Shown: positions 43,298 through 53,530, counted from the stretch's first letter. The stretch: 64,000 bases of DNA from Herbihabitans rhizosphaerae (GCF_004216555.1 NZ_SGWQ01000008.1:62001-126000), one strand, 5' to 3'. Translations and numbers: made by a program. The notes: a model not told the origin generated them from the sequence alone.

Positions 43298-44728
43298 GTG
43301 TCCACCCAACCCGACTCGCGCCGCGTCGCCATGCTCACGCTCGGCTGCGCCCGCAACGAAGTCGACTCCGAGGAGCTAGCCGGCCGGCTCACCGACGGCG
43401 GCTGGAACCTGGTCGACGCCGACTCCGGTGCCGCCGACGTGATCGTGGTGAACACGTGCGGGTTCGTCGAGTCGGCCAAGAAGGACTCGGTGGACACGCT
43501 GCTCGCCGCGCACGACGTGGCAGAGACCAGCGGCGCGAAGGTGGTCGCGGTCGGCTGCATGGCCCAGCGCTACGGCTCCGAGCTGGCCGAGAGCCTGCCT
43601 GAGGCGGACGCCGTGCTCGGCTTCGACCACTACCCGAACCTGGGCGAGCGGCTGGACGACGTGGTCGCCGGGCGGACCGTCGCCTCGCACCAGCCGACCG
43701 ACCGGCGAACGCTGCTGCCGATCAGCCCGGTCCAGCGCCCGGCCGCCGCCGAGCAGGTCGCCGTTCCCGGACACGGGTGGGGGCCGCGCGTGCTGCGCAC
43801 CCGGCTGGACGACTCGCCGGTGGCGTCGCTGAAGATCGCGTCCGGGTGCGACCGGCGCTGCTCGTTCTGCGCGATTCCGTCCTTCCGCGGCTCGTTCGTG
43901 TCCCGGCACCCGGACGAGATCGTGGCCGAGGCCGCGTGGCTGGCCCAGCACGGCGCCCGCGAGCTGTTCCTGGTCAGCGAGAACTCCACGTCCTACGGCA
44001 AGGACCTGCCGCGCGAGGTCGGCGGGCCGGACGCGCTGGACAAGCTGCTGCCGAGGCTCGCCGCGGTGGACGGCGTCCTGCGGGTGCGCGTGTCCTACCT
44101 GCAGCCGGCCGAGACGCGGCCGGGCCTGGTGCGCACGATCGCGACCACGGACGGCGTCGCCGACTACTTCGACCTGTCCTTCCAACACTCCAGCGAACGG
44201 GTGCTGCGGCGGATGCGCCGGTTCGGGTCCACCGACTCGTTCCTGGAGCTGACCAAGCAGATCCGCGCGCTGGCGCCGGAGGCGGGCATCCGCACCAACG
44301 TGATCGTCGGCTTCCCCGGCGAGACCGACGCCGATCTTGACGAGCTGCGCCGGTTCCTCACCGGGGCGCGGCTGGACGCCGTCGGCGTGTTCGGCTACTC
44401 CGACGAGGACGGCACCGAGGCCGAGACGCTGGACGGCAAGCTCGACCCCGAGGTGATCACCGAGCGGGTCGCCGAGATCGGCGGGCTGGTCGAGGAGTTG
44501 ACCTCGCAGCGGGCCGAGGACCGGATCGGGCAGGAGGTCGCCGTGCTCGTCGAGACCGTCGACGGCGGCGAGCTGGCCGGTCGGGCCGCGCACCAGGCGC
44601 CCGAGGTGGACGGCGAATGCGTGATCGTCGACGGTGACGGGCTGGCCGTCGGGGACATGGTGCGCGCCAAGGTCGAGGCGTCCGAGGGCGTCGACCTCGT
44701 GGTGCGCCCGCTCGAGGTCCTCCGGTGA
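43298..44728 (+). CDS. rimO: Ribosomal protein S12 methylthiotransferase RimO
   Basis: A 476-residue radical-SAM enzyme that adds a methylthio group to the conserved aspartate of ribosomal protein S12. The N-terminal UPF0004 domain has cysteines at 17, 54 and 87 ([28 protein letters not shown]) for the auxiliary cluster. The radical-SAM cysteines are Cys184, Cys188 and Cys191 in [10 protein letters not shown]. The TRAM domain closes the chain ([34 protein letters not shown]). The absence of the tRNA-binding features of MiaB and the FRGSF after the cysteines favour RimO. It starts with GTG and overlaps pgsA by four bases. Confidence 0.93.
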   Translation: MSTQPDSRRVAMLTLGCARNEVDSEELAGRLTDGGWNLVDADSGAADVIVVNTCGFVESAKKDSVDTLLAAHDVAETSGAKVVAVGCMAQRYGSELAESLPEADAVLGFDHYPNLGERLDDVVAGRTVASHQPTDRRTLLPISPVQRPAAAEQVAVPGHGWGPRVLRTRLDDSPVASLKIASGCDRRCSFCAIPSFRGSFVSRHPDEIVAEAAWLAQHGARELFLVSENSTSYGKDLPREVGGPDALDKLLPRLAAVDGVLRVRVSYLQPAETRPGLVRTIATTDGVADYFDLSFQHSSERVLRRMRRFGSTDSFLELTKQIRALAPEAGIRTNVIVGFPGETDADLDELRRFLTGARLDAVGVFGYSDEDGTEAETLDGKLDPEVITERVAEIGGLVEELTSQRAEDRIGQEVAVLVETVDGGELAGRAAHQAPEVDGECVIVDGDGLAVGDMVRAKVEASEGVDLVVRPLEVLR

Positions 44729-45384
44729 GTACCGCGTCGGCGGACTCGGCCGACCATCCGGACACCGCCGACGCACCGGACGCACCGGCGGCGTCGCTGC
44801 CCGAACCGACCGTGGTGCCGCTGCTGAACGTGGCGAACATGCTGACCGTGTCCCGGCTGGCGCTGGTGCCGGTGTTCATGCTGGCGCTGTTCGCGGGGGA
44901 CGGGCACGACACCACGTGGCGGCTGATCGCGGCCGGGCTGTTCGCGGTCGCGTCGATCACCGACCACCTGGACGGCAAGCTGGCCCGCCGGCTCGGCCTG
45001 ATCACCGACTTCGGCAAGATCGCCGACCCGATCGCGGACAAGGCGCTGACCGGATCCGCGCTGGTCGGGCTGAGCATTCTCGGCGAGCTGCCGTGGTGGG
45101 TGACGCTGGTGATCGCCGCGCGCGAGGTCGGCGTGACCCTGCTGCGATTCTGGGTGATCAAGCACGGCGTGATCCCGGCGAGCCGGGGCGGCAAGCTCAA
45201 GACACTGGCGCAGATCGCGGCGATCTGGCTCTACCTGCTGCCGCTTCCGTCCACTGTGGACGGTGTGCTCTGGGTGGCCATGGGGATCGCGCTCGTGCTC
45301 ACGGTCGTCACCGGAATCGACTACGTGATCAGGGCGGTCAAGCTCAGGGCGCGTGGCAAGCGCGTGAACCCGCAGGCCGGATGA
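44725..45384 (+). CDS. pgsA: CDP-diacylglycerol-glycerol-3-phosphate 3-phosphatidyltransferase
   Basis: A 219-residue membrane enzyme making phosphatidylglycerol phosphate, the first step to phosphatidylglycerol and cardiolipin. The CDP-alcohol motif is present as [27 protein letters not shown] (DG-x2-AR-x8-G-x3-D-x3-D). Several membrane helices follow ([21 protein letters not shown] and others). A hydrophilic, acidic N-terminal extension of about 35 residues is present. It overlaps rimO (GTGA) and cinA (ATGA), so the three are translated as one unit, as with M. tuberculosis pgsA3. Confidence 0.93.
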   Translation: MSTASADSADHPDTADAPDAPAASLPEPTVVPLLNVANMLTVSRLALVPVFMLALFAGDGHDTTWRLIAAGLFAVASITDHLDGKLARRLGLITDFGKIADPIADKALTGSALVGLSILGELPWWVTLVIAAREVGVTLLRFWVIKHGVIPASRGGKLKTLAQIAAIWLYLLPLPSTVDGVLWVAMGIALVLTVVTGIDYVIRAVKLRARGKRVNPQAG

Positions 45385-45890
45385 GTTCACTCGACACCGG
45401 GATCCCGGAGGCCGCACTGAGGCGGCTGGTCGACGCGCTGCGCGAACGAGGGGAGACGGTCGCCGCCGCCGAGTCGCTCACCGCGGGCTTGGTGTGCGCG
45501 CTGCTGACCACGGTGTCCGGGTCGAGCGCGGTCCTGCGCGGCGGGCTGGTCGTGTACGCCACCGACCTGAAGGCCGAGCTGGCCGGGGTGGACCGGGCGC
45601 TGCTGGCCGAGCACGGCGCTGTGCACCCGGACGTGGCGGGCGCGCTCGCCACGGGTGCGCGGGAGCGCTGTGGCGCCGACTGGGGGCTCGGGTTGACCGG
45701 CGTCGCCGGGCCTGACGGACAGGACGGTCAGCCGCCCGGGACGGTGTTCGTGGCCGTCGCTGGGCCGAATGGCGCGCCGGCGACTGTACGTGGCGAACAA
45801 ATCGCCGGAGGCCGTCACGAGGTCCGCTCGGCGGCGGCGCGAGCATGCTTTTCCCTGCTCGCGGGCCAAATAGGGGTGCCATTCGAGTGA
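45381..45890 (+). CDS. cinA: CinA-family nicotinamide-nucleotide amidohydrolase
   Basis: A 169-residue protein equal to the C-terminal domain of CinA, which deamidates nicotinamide mononucleotide in pyridine-nucleotide salvage. Family signatures are TVAAAESLTAGLVCALLTTVSGSSAVLRGGLVVYATDLK, GLTGVAGPDGQDGQPPGTVFVAVA and the ending VRSAAARACFSLL. It lacks the N-terminal MoaB-like domain of full CinA, as is common for the stand-alone PncC type. ATGA overlap with pgsA. Confidence 0.92.
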   Translation: MSSLDTGIPEAALRRLVDALRERGETVAAAESLTAGLVCALLTTVSGSSAVLRGGLVVYATDLKAELAGVDRALLAEHGAVHPDVAGALATGARERCGADWGLGLTGVAGPDGQDGQPPGTVFVAVAGPNGAPATVRGEQIAGGRHEVRSAAARACFSLLAGQIGVPFE

Positions 45891-45931
45891 CCATTCGGGT
45901 GACACTGAGGAACATATCGGCCTCGATCCGC

Positions 45932-45948
45932 GTTCGCCCTTGGCGGAC
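45932..45948 (+). promoter_or_regulatory. Probable ClgR-binding box upstream of clgR
   Basis: GTTCGC-CCTTG-GCGGAC matches the recalled actinobacterial ClgR motif GTTCGC-N5-GCG. It sits 81 bases before the clgR ATG and outside the cinA gene, which fits the known autoregulation of clgR. ClgR also activates clp protease genes; whether more boxes control them cannot be seen here. Confidence 0.72.
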
Positions 45949-46028
45949 GGGAGGTCAAGTCGCTGCGCTTGCTCGTCCCGGCTGGGTAACGTGTGAGTAC
46001 GGCGCACCGTGGAGAAGGGAGGCGCGCG

Positions 46029-46493
46029 ATGACCGTGCTGCTGCGCGAGGCGATCGGTGATCGGCTCCGTCACGCTCGCACCAACAAACGCCGCACGCTG
46101 CGCGAGGTCTCCCGCACAGCCCGGGTCAGTCTTGGTTACCTGTCCGAGGTCGAGCGGGGCCGCAAGGAAGCCTCCAGTGAGCTGTTGGCCGCGATCTGTG
46201 ACGCTCTCGAGCTCCCGCTGTCCGATTTGTTGCACAACGTCGCACTCGACATCGACTCGTTGTCCACCGTCGGCACCACTGTGCCCGCCAGGATGGACAC
46301 CGTCCCCGCACCGGCCGAGGCCGGCGAGCGCGAGGAGCGCGACCCGACCGCCAGCGCGTCGGTCGACGGTGGCGAACTGGTCGAGCCGCTGCTCGGCGAC
46401 ACGCTGTCCGACCTGCGGATCCAGCCCGCACTGCGGCACCGGATCGACGGGTCGATCGCCGACTCCCGGTCCGGTGGGGTGCTGGTCGCCTGA
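46029..46493 (+). CDS. clgR: XRE-family activator ClgR
   Basis: A 154-residue Cro/CI-type activator that turns on clp protease genes and, with pspA, envelope-stress genes. The helix-turn-helix domain is [60 protein letters not shown], closely matching the mycobacterial and Streptomyces ClgR. The tail is Ala/Val-ended (GGVLVA), as expected of a protein degraded by ClpP. The ATG at 46029 has GGGAGG upstream. It sits in the same order as Rv2745c beside the psp genes, with a ClgR-type box in its own promoter. Confidence 0.92.
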   Translation: MTVLLREAIGDRLRHARTNKRRTLREVSRTARVSLGYLSEVERGRKEASSELLAAICDALELPLSDLLHNVALDIDSLSTVGTTVPARMDTVPAPAEAGEREERDPTASASVDGGELVEPLLGDTLSDLRIQPALRHRIDGSIADSRSGGVLVA

Positions 46494-46631
46494 TCTTCGC
46501 CGTCTCGTCGGGTGACCGTGATCGCCCTGAGATCCACCCACTCGAAGGGTTGTGATCTTCTCCGGGTAGATCCGGAGTGATCCCTGATTTCGGTGGGTCT
46601 TGTGGAACGTGCGCGTCGCACCTGACACGAT

Positions 46632-46657
46632 GGAACCCACAGCGGTACCCCGACGTT
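46632..46657 (+). promoter_or_regulatory. ECF-sigma-type promoter for pspA
   Basis: GGAACC (46632-46637) and CGTT (46654-46657) are separated by 16 bases, matching SigE-like ECF promoters (GGAAC, 18-19 bases, GTT). The start would leave a leader of about 100 bases. The -10 region lies inside a direct repeat GACGTTGCCAGA (46652-46663 and 46666-46677), and GCGGTACC occurs twice (46642, 46690), perhaps for ClgR or another regulator. Confidence 0.65.
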
Positions 46658-46767
46658 GCCAGACTGACGTTGCCAGAATGCGGCGAATGGCGGTACCACC
46701 CAACCGGGCCCCGCAGTCGGCGCACTGGGGGCGGCAGTCAGCAGCACGGAGAAGGCAGGCGGAGGAG

Positions 46768-47610
46768 ATGGCCAACCCGTTCGTGAAGTTCTGGAAGTAC
46801 CTGATGGCGGCGTTCTCGTCGAAGATCGACGAGCATGCCGACCCGAAGGTGCAGATCCAGCAGGCCATCGAGGATGCGCAGCGCCAGCACCAGGCGCTGT
46901 CGCAGCAGGCGGCCGCGGTGATCGGCAACCAGCGTCAGCTGGAGATGAAGCTCAACAGGCAGCTCGGCGACGTGGAGAAGCTGCAGGCCTCCGCACGTCA
47001 GGCGCTCGTGCTGGCCGATGAGGCCCGCGGCAAGGGTGACGAGCAGAAGGCCACGGAGTACGAGAACGCGGCGGCGAGCTTCGCCACCCAGCTCGTGCAG
47101 GCCGAGCAGGGCATCGAGGACTTGAAGACCCTGCACGACAACTCGCTGCAGGCGGCCGAGCAGGCCAAGAAGGCCGTCGAGCGCAACGCGATGACCTTGC
47201 AGCAGAAGCTCGCCGAGCGCACCAAGCTGATGAGCCAGCTCGAGCAGGCCAAGATGCAGGAGCAGGTCTCCAAGTCGCTCAACCAGATGACCGAGCTCGC
47301 CGCGCCGGGTAACACCCCGTCGCTGGAGGAGGTCCGCGACAAGATCGAGAAGCGGTACACCACCGCGCTCGGGTCCGCGGAGCTGGCGCAGAACTCGGTG
47401 CAGGGCCGCATGATGGAGGTCCAGGCCTCCACCACGGAGATGGCCGGCAAGTCCCGGCTGGACCAGATCCGCGCGTCCATGTCCGGCGGCAATGTCGCCG
47501 GCGAGGTGACCAGTGGCTCCGGGCAGTCGGCGGGCAGCAACATCCAGGCCGAGATCCAGAAGCGCGTCGCGCAGGAGCAGCAGCAGAAGGCCAACCCCCA
47601 GGGGTCCTGA
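46768..47610 (+). CDS. pspA: PspA/IM30-family membrane-stress protein
   Basis: A 280-residue PspA (35-kDa antigen of mycobacteria, Rv2744c), a coiled-coil ESCRT-III-like protein that lines the inner membrane under envelope stress. Heptad-rich helices run from about residue 25 to 230 ([35 protein letters not shown]...). The start [26 protein letters not shown] is the membrane-binding amphipathic helix. The C-terminal tail is Gln/Gly/Ser-rich. The ATG at 46768 matches this start; the open frame upstream is not conserved. It is followed after 21 bases by pspM. Confidence 0.95.
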   Translation: MANPFVKFWKYLMAAFSSKIDEHADPKVQIQQAIEDAQRQHQALSQQAAAVIGNQRQLEMKLNRQLGDVEKLQASARQALVLADEARGKGDEQKATEYENAAASFATQLVQAEQGIEDLKTLHDNSLQAAEQAKKAVERNAMTLQQKLAERTKLMSQLEQAKMQEQVSKSLNQMTELAAPGNTPSLEEVRDKIEKRYTTALGSAELAQNSVQGRMMEVQASTTEMAGKSRLDQIRASMSGGNVAGEVTSGSGQSAGSNIQAEIQKRVAQEQQQKANPQGS

Positions 47611-47631
47611 CCTACGAAGTGACGGTGTGCC

Positions 47632-48474
47632 ATGGGCCCGCGCGGGCGTGACCTGATCCAGCTGACCCAGCTCGTCTCACGACATGTGAACGGGCCCGTG
47701 GCACAGCAGATCCGCGACCGGATCGCGCGTCGGGACGATCCCGACGTGCGCCGGGCGCGGGAGTGGGCACGGCTGGAACGTCGGGCGGCCTGGGCCAGCC
47801 GGTGGATGACGCTGTGGGCGCTGATCACGGTGATCTGCACGGTGATCGTCGTGGTCGCGCTCACCGGCGTGAGCGATTTCAAGCAGCCGGTCACTCTCGC
47901 GCTCGGCTGTGGTGCGGTCGGCTTGGTGTCCGGCACGTTCGCGTTCCGGTCCGGCCAGCGGCTGCGGGTGGTCCGTCGTGCACAGCGGGACTTCGGCGAG
48001 GCGCCGAAGTCCCGCGCCGTGCCGGCCGCCTCCGCCGTGTTGCCACCTCGCGGTTCGGTGGCGCGCGAGCCGATGGTCCGGCTGGCCGACGCGGAGGAGA
48101 CGCTCGGCGAGCTGCTCACCCAGTTGTCGACCGGCAAGGTCGCCGTGCCGGTGGAGTCGATCGAGCACGCCAGGGCGACCGGTGCCGAGGCCGCGGCCGC
48201 ACTGCGATCCGTGGCCGCCAGGGTGCAGGCCGTCGAACGGGCCCGTGAGGCGGCGCCCGCGTCCGAGCGTGCCGTGCTGTCCGACGGGATTCGCGACATG
48301 CGCCGGCAACTCGACGAGGGTCTCGACGGGTACGGCACGTTGGTCGCCGCGGTCGGCCGGCTCGTCGTGGACAGCCCCAAGGCCGGTCCGGATCGCGACG
48401 CGCTGACCGATGCGACCGACCATCTTGCCGGGCTCGCGGCGGCACTGCGCGATCTCGCGCCACACAACCCGTGA
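47632..48474 (+). CDS. pspM: PspM-like membrane protein (Rv2743c family)
   Basis: A 280-residue protein equivalent to the mycobacterial Psp-system membrane partner Rv2743c. The N-terminal 55 residues are charged, followed by two helices (WMTLWALITVICTVIVVVALTG and PVTLALGCGAVGLVSGTFAF) with a short loop, and then a long cytoplasmic helical part of about 170 residues. In M. tuberculosis this protein ties PspA to the membrane and to ClgR control. The stretch GPRGRDLIQLTQLVSRHVNGPVAQQIRDRI at the start is well conserved in actinobacteria. Same order and spacing as in M. tuberculosis. Confidence 0.85.
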   Translation: MGPRGRDLIQLTQLVSRHVNGPVAQQIRDRIARRDDPDVRRAREWARLERRAAWASRWMTLWALITVICTVIVVVALTGVSDFKQPVTLALGCGAVGLVSGTFAFRSGQRLRVVRRAQRDFGEAPKSRAVPAASAVLPPRGSVAREPMVRLADAEETLGELLTQLSTGKVAVPVESIEHARATGAEAAAALRSVAARVQAVERAREAAPASERAVLSDGIRDMRRQLDEGLDGYGTLVAAVGRLVVDSPKAGPDRDALTDATDHLAGLAAALRDLAPHNP

Positions 48475-48648
48475 CGGCGACCGGCGCAACGCCTTAGGCC
48501 ACTTCTCGTAGTACCCGCGCAACGATCGGGTGTTCCTTTCACCTATTGTTCCGCCATTCAGGTGATGCCTGGCGCGTGCTACCTCTGATCCGGTGACGGG
48601 ACGTGGCACCATGCCTCGCAATTCCGGAGCCCGGTGGAGGCGTAGGTG

Positions 48649-49902
48649 ATGTGGTCGCTGCACGGTGAGCGCGCCGGCGACACGGTCGCGGTGCGCGAGC
48701 GGTCCGCGTGGCCGTCGGCCATCGGGTTCGGCGTGCAGCACCTCGCGGTGACGCTCGGCGCGGCGATCGTCGTTCCCGCCGCGACCGGGCTGCCGGTCGG
48801 CGCCACGCTCCTGTTCTCCGGCATCGGCACGCTGCTGTTCCTGGTGGTCACCCGAAACCGGGTGCCGGCGGTCATGGCGCCCTCGTTCGCGTTCGTCGCC
48901 CCGCTCAGCGCCTCGGCCCATCACGACACGGCGGCCAAGCTGGGCAGCGTGCTCGCCGCCGGCCTGATCCTCGTCGTGGTCGGCATCGCGGTGAAGGCGC
49001 TCGGCGCGCGCCTTCTCGAGTCGCTCATGCCGCCGATCGTGGCCGGCTCGGTGATCGTGCTGATCGGGCTCTCCGCCGCACCGAGCGCCGCCGCGGTCGC
49101 GCAGCGCCAGCCGATGGTGGCCGCGCTGACCGCCGGTGCGGTGCTGATCGCGGTGGCCTGCACCCGCGGCCCGATCGCCCGGCTGTCCGTACTGGCCGCG
49201 ATGGCGCTCGGCACGATGCTGGCCGCCGCCGGCGGCGGGATCGACCGGGCCCGGCTGGACGCGCTGATCGCCGCCGACTGGGTCGGCCTGCCGCAGTTCC
49301 ACACGCCGTCGATCCGCTCGTCGGCCGTGCTGCTGGTGGTGCCCGTGGTCCTGGTACTGGTCGCGGAGACGGTCGGCCACGTCAAGGCGATCGCGGCGAC
49401 GACCGGCCGCAACCTCGACGGCAGCGCGGGCGACGCGCTGATCGCCGGCGGCCTCGGCGCGTCGCTGGCCGGTGCCGGCGGTGGCGCCAGCCCGGCCACC
49501 TCGGGCGCGAACATCGGCGTGATGGCGGTGTCGCGGGCGTTCTCGATCGCGGCGTGCGCGGCGGCGGGAGTGTTCACGATCGCCCTGGCGTTCAGCCCGA
49601 AGGCGGTCGCGCTGCTCGCCTGCGTGCCGGCCGGTGTGGTCGGTGCGGTGGCGCTGCTGTTGTTCGGCGCACTCGCCATGATCGGCGTGCGGATGTGGCC
49701 GCACACCGGCACGACGCTGACCGAGCCGGCGAACGCGCTGGTGGTGGCGGTGGCCGTGATGGCGGGAGTGGGCAACCTGACCGTGCCGCTAGCCGGGATG
49801 CAGGTGCCCGGCGTGGTGTGGGGCTCGGCGGCGATCGTGCTCGGTTACCCGGTGGTCAGGCGGCTCACCGCGCGCCGGGACGCCCGGCGAGCGACCGGTT
49901 GA
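48649..49902 (+). CDS. NCS2-family nucleobase permease (uracil/xanthine type)
   Basis: A 417-residue nucleobase-cation symporter of the NCS2 family with about 12-14 helices. Signatures are [46 protein letters not shown] and [31 protein letters not shown] (written here as [19 protein letters not shown] in the protein), in which the E-x-x-G-x motif binds the base. It presumably imports uracil or a purine. Its last 38 bases overlap the pyrD gene on the other strand. The neighbour pyrD fits pyrimidine use, but the substrate is unproven. Confidence 0.85.
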   Translation: MWSLHGERAGDTVAVRERSAWPSAIGFGVQHLAVTLGAAIVVPAATGLPVGATLLFSGIGTLLFLVVTRNRVPAVMAPSFAFVAPLSASAHHDTAAKLGSVLAAGLILVVVGIAVKALGARLLESLMPPIVAGSVIVLIGLSAAPSAAAVAQRQPMVAALTAGAVLIAVACTRGPIARLSVLAAMALGTMLAAAGGGIDRARLDALIAADWVGLPQFHTPSIRSSAVLLVVPVVLVLVAETVGHVKAIAATTGRNLDGSAGDALIAGGLGASLAGAGGGASPATSGANIGVMAVSRAFSIAACAAAGVFTIALAFSPKAVALLACVPAGVVGAVALLLFGALAMIGVRMWPHTGTTLTEPANALVVAVAVMAGVGNLTVPLAGMQVPGVVWGSAAIVLGYPVVRRLTARRDARRATG

Positions 49903-50926
49903 TCGACCGGACCAGCATCGGCCCCTCGTAGACGAACCCGGTGAACACCTGGACCAGGCTCGCGCCGGCGTCCAGCATGCGCGCCGCGTCGTCGGGGGAG
50001 TGGATTCCGCCGACGCCGATGATCGGCAGTTCGCCACCGGTGAGCTTGCCGGCCAGTGCCACCACCTCGCGCGCCCGCGCGGCGAGCGGCCGGCCGGACA
50101 GCCCGCCGGCCTGGTCGGCCAGACCTGCGTCCGGCGCGGCGAGCCCGTCACGGGACAACGTGGTGTTGGTGGCGATCAGCCCGTCCACCGCGTGCTCGGC
50201 GCACACGTCCAGCAGCTCGGCGATGGCCTCGTCGGACAGGTCCGGCGCGATCTTCACCAGCAGCGGCCGGCGGGGCAGATCGTGTTGGCGCGCAAGGGAA
50301 AGCGACTCGCCACGCAGTTCGGCCAGCAGCTCGCCGAGCGCGCCGCGGTCCTGCAGCGAGCGCAGCCCCGGGGTGTTCGGCGAGCTCACGTTGACCGCGA
50401 AGTAGTCGCCGTACGGGTACAGCTCGCGCAGCGAGGAGACGTAGTCCTCGACCGCGTCCCCCACGGGGGTGATCTTCGACTTGCCGATGCTGATGCCGAG
50501 CGGCACGCCGATCCCGCCGAGGGTGCGCAACCGTTGCGCAAGTGCCGCCGCGCCCTCGTTGTTGAACCCCATCCGGTTGATCAACGCGTCGCTGGCCGGC
50601 AGCCGGAACAGTCGAGGTTTGTCGTTGCCCGGCTGCGCGTGCTGGGTAACCGTGCCGACCTCGACGAACCCGAAGCCCAGCGCGGGCCACGCGGCCAGCG
50701 CCACACCGTTCTTGTCCATCCCGGCGGCGAGCCCGACCGGGTTGGGGAAGCGCAGCCCGAACACGGTGGTCGGCGCGTCCACGGCGAAGTACCGGTGCAG
50801 CGCGCTCAGTGCCGGCCGCACCGACGACAGCCGGCGCAGTCCGGCGACCGTGCGCTCGTGCGCGATCTCGGGGTCACCCTTGCCGAGCCGGAACAGGACA
50901 CGCCGGACGAGTTGCTTATACGCCAC
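49865..50926 (-). CDS. pyrD: Quinone-dependent dihydroorotate dehydrogenase (class 2)
   Basis: A 353-residue membrane-associated FMN enzyme of pyrimidine synthesis that oxidises dihydroorotate and passes electrons to quinone. The N-terminal helices ([28 protein letters not shown]) form the class 2 membrane tunnel. Core signatures are [59 protein letters not shown] with the catalytic Ser, [13 protein letters not shown] and [35 protein letters not shown]. Full length. It is convergent with the permease and overlaps it. Confidence 0.95.
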   Translation of the reverse strand: MAYKQLVRRVLFRLGKGDPEIAHERTVAGLRRLSSVRPALSALHRYFAVDAPTTVFGLRFPNPVGLAAGMDKNGVALAAWPALGFGFVEVGTVTQHAQPGNDKPRLFRLPASDALINRMGFNNEGAAALAQRLRTLGGIGVPLGISIGKSKITPVGDAVEDYVSSLRELYPYGDYFAVNVSSPNTPGLRSLQDRGALGELLAELRGESLSLARQHDLPRRPLLVKIAPDLSDEAIAELLDVCAEHAVDGLIATNTTLSRDGLAAPDAGLADQAGGLSGRPLAARAREVVALAGKLTGGELPIIGVGGIHSPDDAARMLDAGASLVQVFTGFVYEGPMLVRSINRSLAGRPGAR

Positions 50927-50960
50927 GCGCTCATCGTGTCATCCGAGAGATGATGGCACC

Positions 50961-51815
50961 GTGGCCCGTACCAGTGCACCAGATCTGACCTCGGCGGCCG
51001 ACGAGCTGTACGCGTTGCCGAAGGAGGAGTTCATCGCGCGGCGCGGCGAGCTGGTGAAGCAGGCGCGCGACGCGGGGGAGCCCGAGGTCGCGGCGCGGAT
51101 CGGCAAGCTCGCCAAGCCGACGACGGCGGCGTGGCTGGCCAACCAGCTCGCCCGGCAAGAGCCGCGCGCGGTCGCCGATTTCGTCGACCTCGGGGCGCGG
51201 CTGCGCGAGGCGCACGGCCGGCTCGACGGCGGCACGGTGCGCACGCTCTCGGCTCAGCGCACCGAGCAGGTGCGCGAATTGCTCGCACTGGTACGCGAAA
51301 TCGCCGACGGGACGCTCACCGACACGGTGTTGCGCGACATCGAGTCGATGCTCACCACGGCGCTGGCCGACCCGGCCGCCGCGCGGGCGCTCAGCGCCGG
51401 CCGGATGACCTCGGCGAAGAACCTCGGCGCGCCGGACTGGCCGCTGTCGCTGGTCGCCGCGCCGGAGCCGCGCGAGGAACGCGAGCCCGCGCCGGAGAAG
51501 CCGGACCCGAAGCAGGCGAGGCGGATCGAGCGGGCGCGTGACGAGCTGAAGGCGGCGCGTGCCGAGGTGAAGGAGGCCGAGGCGGCACGCTCGGAGAGCG
51601 AGCGGACGCTGGAGGAAATCGAGGACGCGGCCACCACCGCGGCCGACCGGGTGCGTGAGCTGGAGCGGGAGCTGGAGACGGCGCAGCGCGACGCGCGGAC
51701 GGCTCGCCGGGACAACAAGGGCGCACGCGAGGCGGTGCGCGAGGCGGGCCGGCGCTCGGACCGGGCGTGGCGGGCGGTGCAGCAGGCCGAGCAGGCGCTC
51801 AGCGAACTGGAGTAG
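50961..51815 (+). CDS. Coiled-coil hypothetical protein
   Basis: A 284-residue protein with no domain I can name. The first half is helical with TAADELYALPKEEFIARRGELVKQARDAGEPEVAARIGKLAKPTTAAWLANQLARQEP, a recurring actinobacterial stretch. From about residue 180 to the end it is a continuous charged coiled coil (KQARRIERARDELKAARAEVKEAEAARSESERTLEEIED...). No signal or membrane segment. It starts with GTG 34 bases after the divergent pyrD. Its end overlaps the Nei gene by 17 bases. Confidence 0.75.
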   Translation: MARTSAPDLTSAADELYALPKEEFIARRGELVKQARDAGEPEVAARIGKLAKPTTAAWLANQLARQEPRAVADFVDLGARLREAHGRLDGGTVRTLSAQRTEQVRELLALVREIADGTLTDTVLRDIESMLTTALADPAAARALSAGRMTSAKNLGAPDWPLSLVAAPEPREEREPAPEKPDPKQARRIERARDELKAARAEVKEAEAARSESERTLEEIEDAATTAADRVRELERELETAQRDARTARRDNKGAREAVREAGRRSDRAWRAVQQAEQALSELE

Positions 51816-52602
51816 GGCCGGGCTGGCACGTGGGGCAGTAGTAGGCGACCCGTTCGCGCAGACGCTCGCCCTGGGAGGTTCGCACGACCCGGCCGCCGCA
51901 GCGCAGGCAGCCGGCGCGCTCGCGGGCGTAGACCCACAGCCTGCGGTCCCGCACGTCGTACCCGGTGGTACTGCGCGCGGCTCGGGAAGCGTTGCGCCGC
52001 AACAGCTCCCGGCCGATCCGCACCGCCTCCGCGGTGTCCACTCCGGACACCGGCGTCCACGGTGAGACGCCGAGCAGGAAGCACACCTCGGTCTTGTACA
52101 CGTTGCCGAGGCCGGCCAGCACGCGCTGATCGAGCAGCGCGATGCCGATCTCCGCGTCCGGGTCGGCCGCCAGGTTCTCGGCGGCGCGGCGGGCGTGCTC
52201 GTCGGTCCATCGCGGATCGAGCAGGTCCGGGCCGAGGTGCCCGACCAGCCGGTGTTCGTCCACTGTGGACAGCCAGGCCAGCTCGTGCAGCGCGAACCCG
52301 ACCGCCGTCTTGTCCCCAGTGGACAGGATGGCGCGCGCCTGGTGGGCCGGCCGCCGCCAGCGCGCCCGAGGCCGGTAGACGTGCCAGGCGCCGTCCAGCT
52401 CCAGGTGGCAGTGCAGGCTGCGGCCGCCGTCGAAGCGCAGGAACAGGTGCTTGCCGACCGGGCGCACCTCGATCACGGTGCGCCCCGCCAGGTCCACAGT
52501 GGACAGCCGAGGGTGGCGGATCTCCCCGCGCAGCAACGGTTTCCCGACCAGCGCGGCGGTCAGCTCGCGCGCCGTGCGGAAGATCGTGTCACCCTCGGGC
52601 AC
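51799..52602 (-). CDS. Fpg/Nei-family DNA glycosylase (endonuclease VIII-like)
   Basis: A 267-residue base-excision repair glycosylase of the Nei branch. The start MPEGDTIFRTARELTAAL supplies the catalytic Pro2 and Glu3 after removal of Met. The helix-two-turn-helix region is IGIALLDQRVLAGLGNVYKTEVCFLLGVSP. The C-terminal zinc finger is CLRCGGRVVRTSQGERLRERVAYYCPTC, with four cysteines. It should remove oxidised pyrimidines. Two 13-bp palindromes and a relative lie in its coding sequence (52258, 52313, 52492). Confidence 0.9.
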   Translation of the reverse strand: MPEGDTIFRTARELTAALVGKPLLRGEIRHPRLSTVDLAGRTVIEVRPVGKHLFLRFDGGRSLHCHLELDGAWHVYRPRARWRRPAHQARAILSTGDKTAVGFALHELAWLSTVDEHRLVGHLGPDLLDPRWTDEHARRAAENLAADPDAEIGIALLDQRVLAGLGNVYKTEVCFLLGVSPWTPVSGVDTAEAVRIGRELLRRNASRAARSTTGYDVRDRRLWVYARERAGCLRCGGRVVRTSQGERLRERVAYYCPTCQPGPTPVR

Positions 52603-52610
52603 CCGCCACC

Positions 52611-53498
52611 TCAGCCGTTGACGGCCTCGTCCAGCTCGCCGCCGTCCTCACCCGTGTTGTCGCCGTCGTCCTCGATGTCGTCGTCGGTGAGCGCCTGGTG
52701 CCGGCCGCGAGCGGTGCTCGCCGTGCGCAGCGTGCGCGCCAGCACCAGGTTGAACGCCAGCGCCACCTCCCGCGACCCGGGCGTGCCCCAGTCGTGGATC
52801 GGCTTGCACGCGCCCTGCGCCTGCTGCACGGCCAGCCGGTCGGGCAGCGCCACCGGCATGATCAGCGAGCCGAAGTGCTCGCGCAGCTCGGCGATGCGGA
52901 ACTGGTGCTCGTAGGACCGCGCACGCACCCGGTTCACCACCACGCCCAGCGGGCTCAGCTCCGGGTTGTGCTCGCGCCGGGTCTGCTCGACCGCCTCCAT
53001 CGCCCGCTGGGCGCCCGACACCGCGTACAGCGTGGGCTCGGTCACCACCAGTGCGCCGTTCGCGGCGAACAGCGCCGAGCGGGTCAGCCGACCGAGTGAA
53101 GGTGGACAGTCCAGCAGCACGAGTTGGTAGGGCAGCTCGGTCTCCGCGAGCCGCGCCAGCTCGGCCAGCGCACGGCCCAGCTTGCCCAGCCGACGGTTGT
53201 CCGGGTCGGGGTCGTTGAGCGCCTCGACCTCCTCGGAGCCGACCAGCACGTCCACCTCGGGACCCCAGGAGCTGGGTGCGATCGCCTCTCTCACCACGGC
53301 CGGGCGTGGCGATTCCAGCACGTCGGCCAGCGTGGTCGAGGTGTCCGGTGGGTCCAGGGACGAGGTCGCGTTGCACTGTGGGTCCAGATCCACGACCAGC
53401 GTCCGGGCACCACGTCGTAAGGCGGCGGACGCGAGGCCCAACACCACCGTGGTCTTCCCGACGCCACCCTTCAGACTCAGCACCGCGACCGTCTGCAC
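52611..53498 (-). CDS. ParA/MinD-family ATPase without a ParB neighbour
   Basis: A 295-residue P-loop ATPase of the ParA family. The deviant Walker A is KGGVGKTT near the N-terminus, Walker A' is in LVVDLDPQCNATSSL, and Walker B-like YQLVLLDCPPSLGRLTRSAL. The C-terminal tail (DDDIEDDGDNTGEDGGELDEAVNG) is acidic and disordered. No ParB, parS site or partner is adjacent, so it is not the chromosomal segregation ParA; it may place some other cargo. It starts with GTG, 32 bases from the divergent methyltransferase. Confidence 0.87.
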   Translation of the reverse strand: MQTVAVLSLKGGVGKTTVVLGLASAALRRGARTLVVDLDPQCNATSSLDPPDTSTTLADVLESPRPAVVREAIAPSSWGPEVDVLVGSEEVEALNDPDPDNRRLGKLGRALAELARLAETELPYQLVLLDCPPSLGRLTRSALFAANGALVVTEPTLYAVSGAQRAMEAVEQTRREHNPELSPLGVVVNRVRARSYEHQFRIAELREHFGSLIMPVALPDRLAVQQAQGACKPIHDWGTPGSREVALAFNLVLARTLRTASTARGRHQALTDDDIEDDGDNTGEDGGELDEAVNG

Positions 53499-53530
53499 CC
53501 GTGCAGGGTACGGCCTCTAGGCTTCCGTGC

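Noticed and set aside
43132-43602. A 156-codon frame with a strong GGAGGAGG and GTG
   Set aside because: It runs into rimO in another frame and becomes Arg-rich there; the first 50 codons are Pro/Thr-rich without a family. A short leader peptide cannot be ruled out.
52611-53498. The chromosomal parABS locus
   Set aside because: There is no ParB, no parS-like site and no origin-linked gene around; the ATPase is a lone ParA relative.
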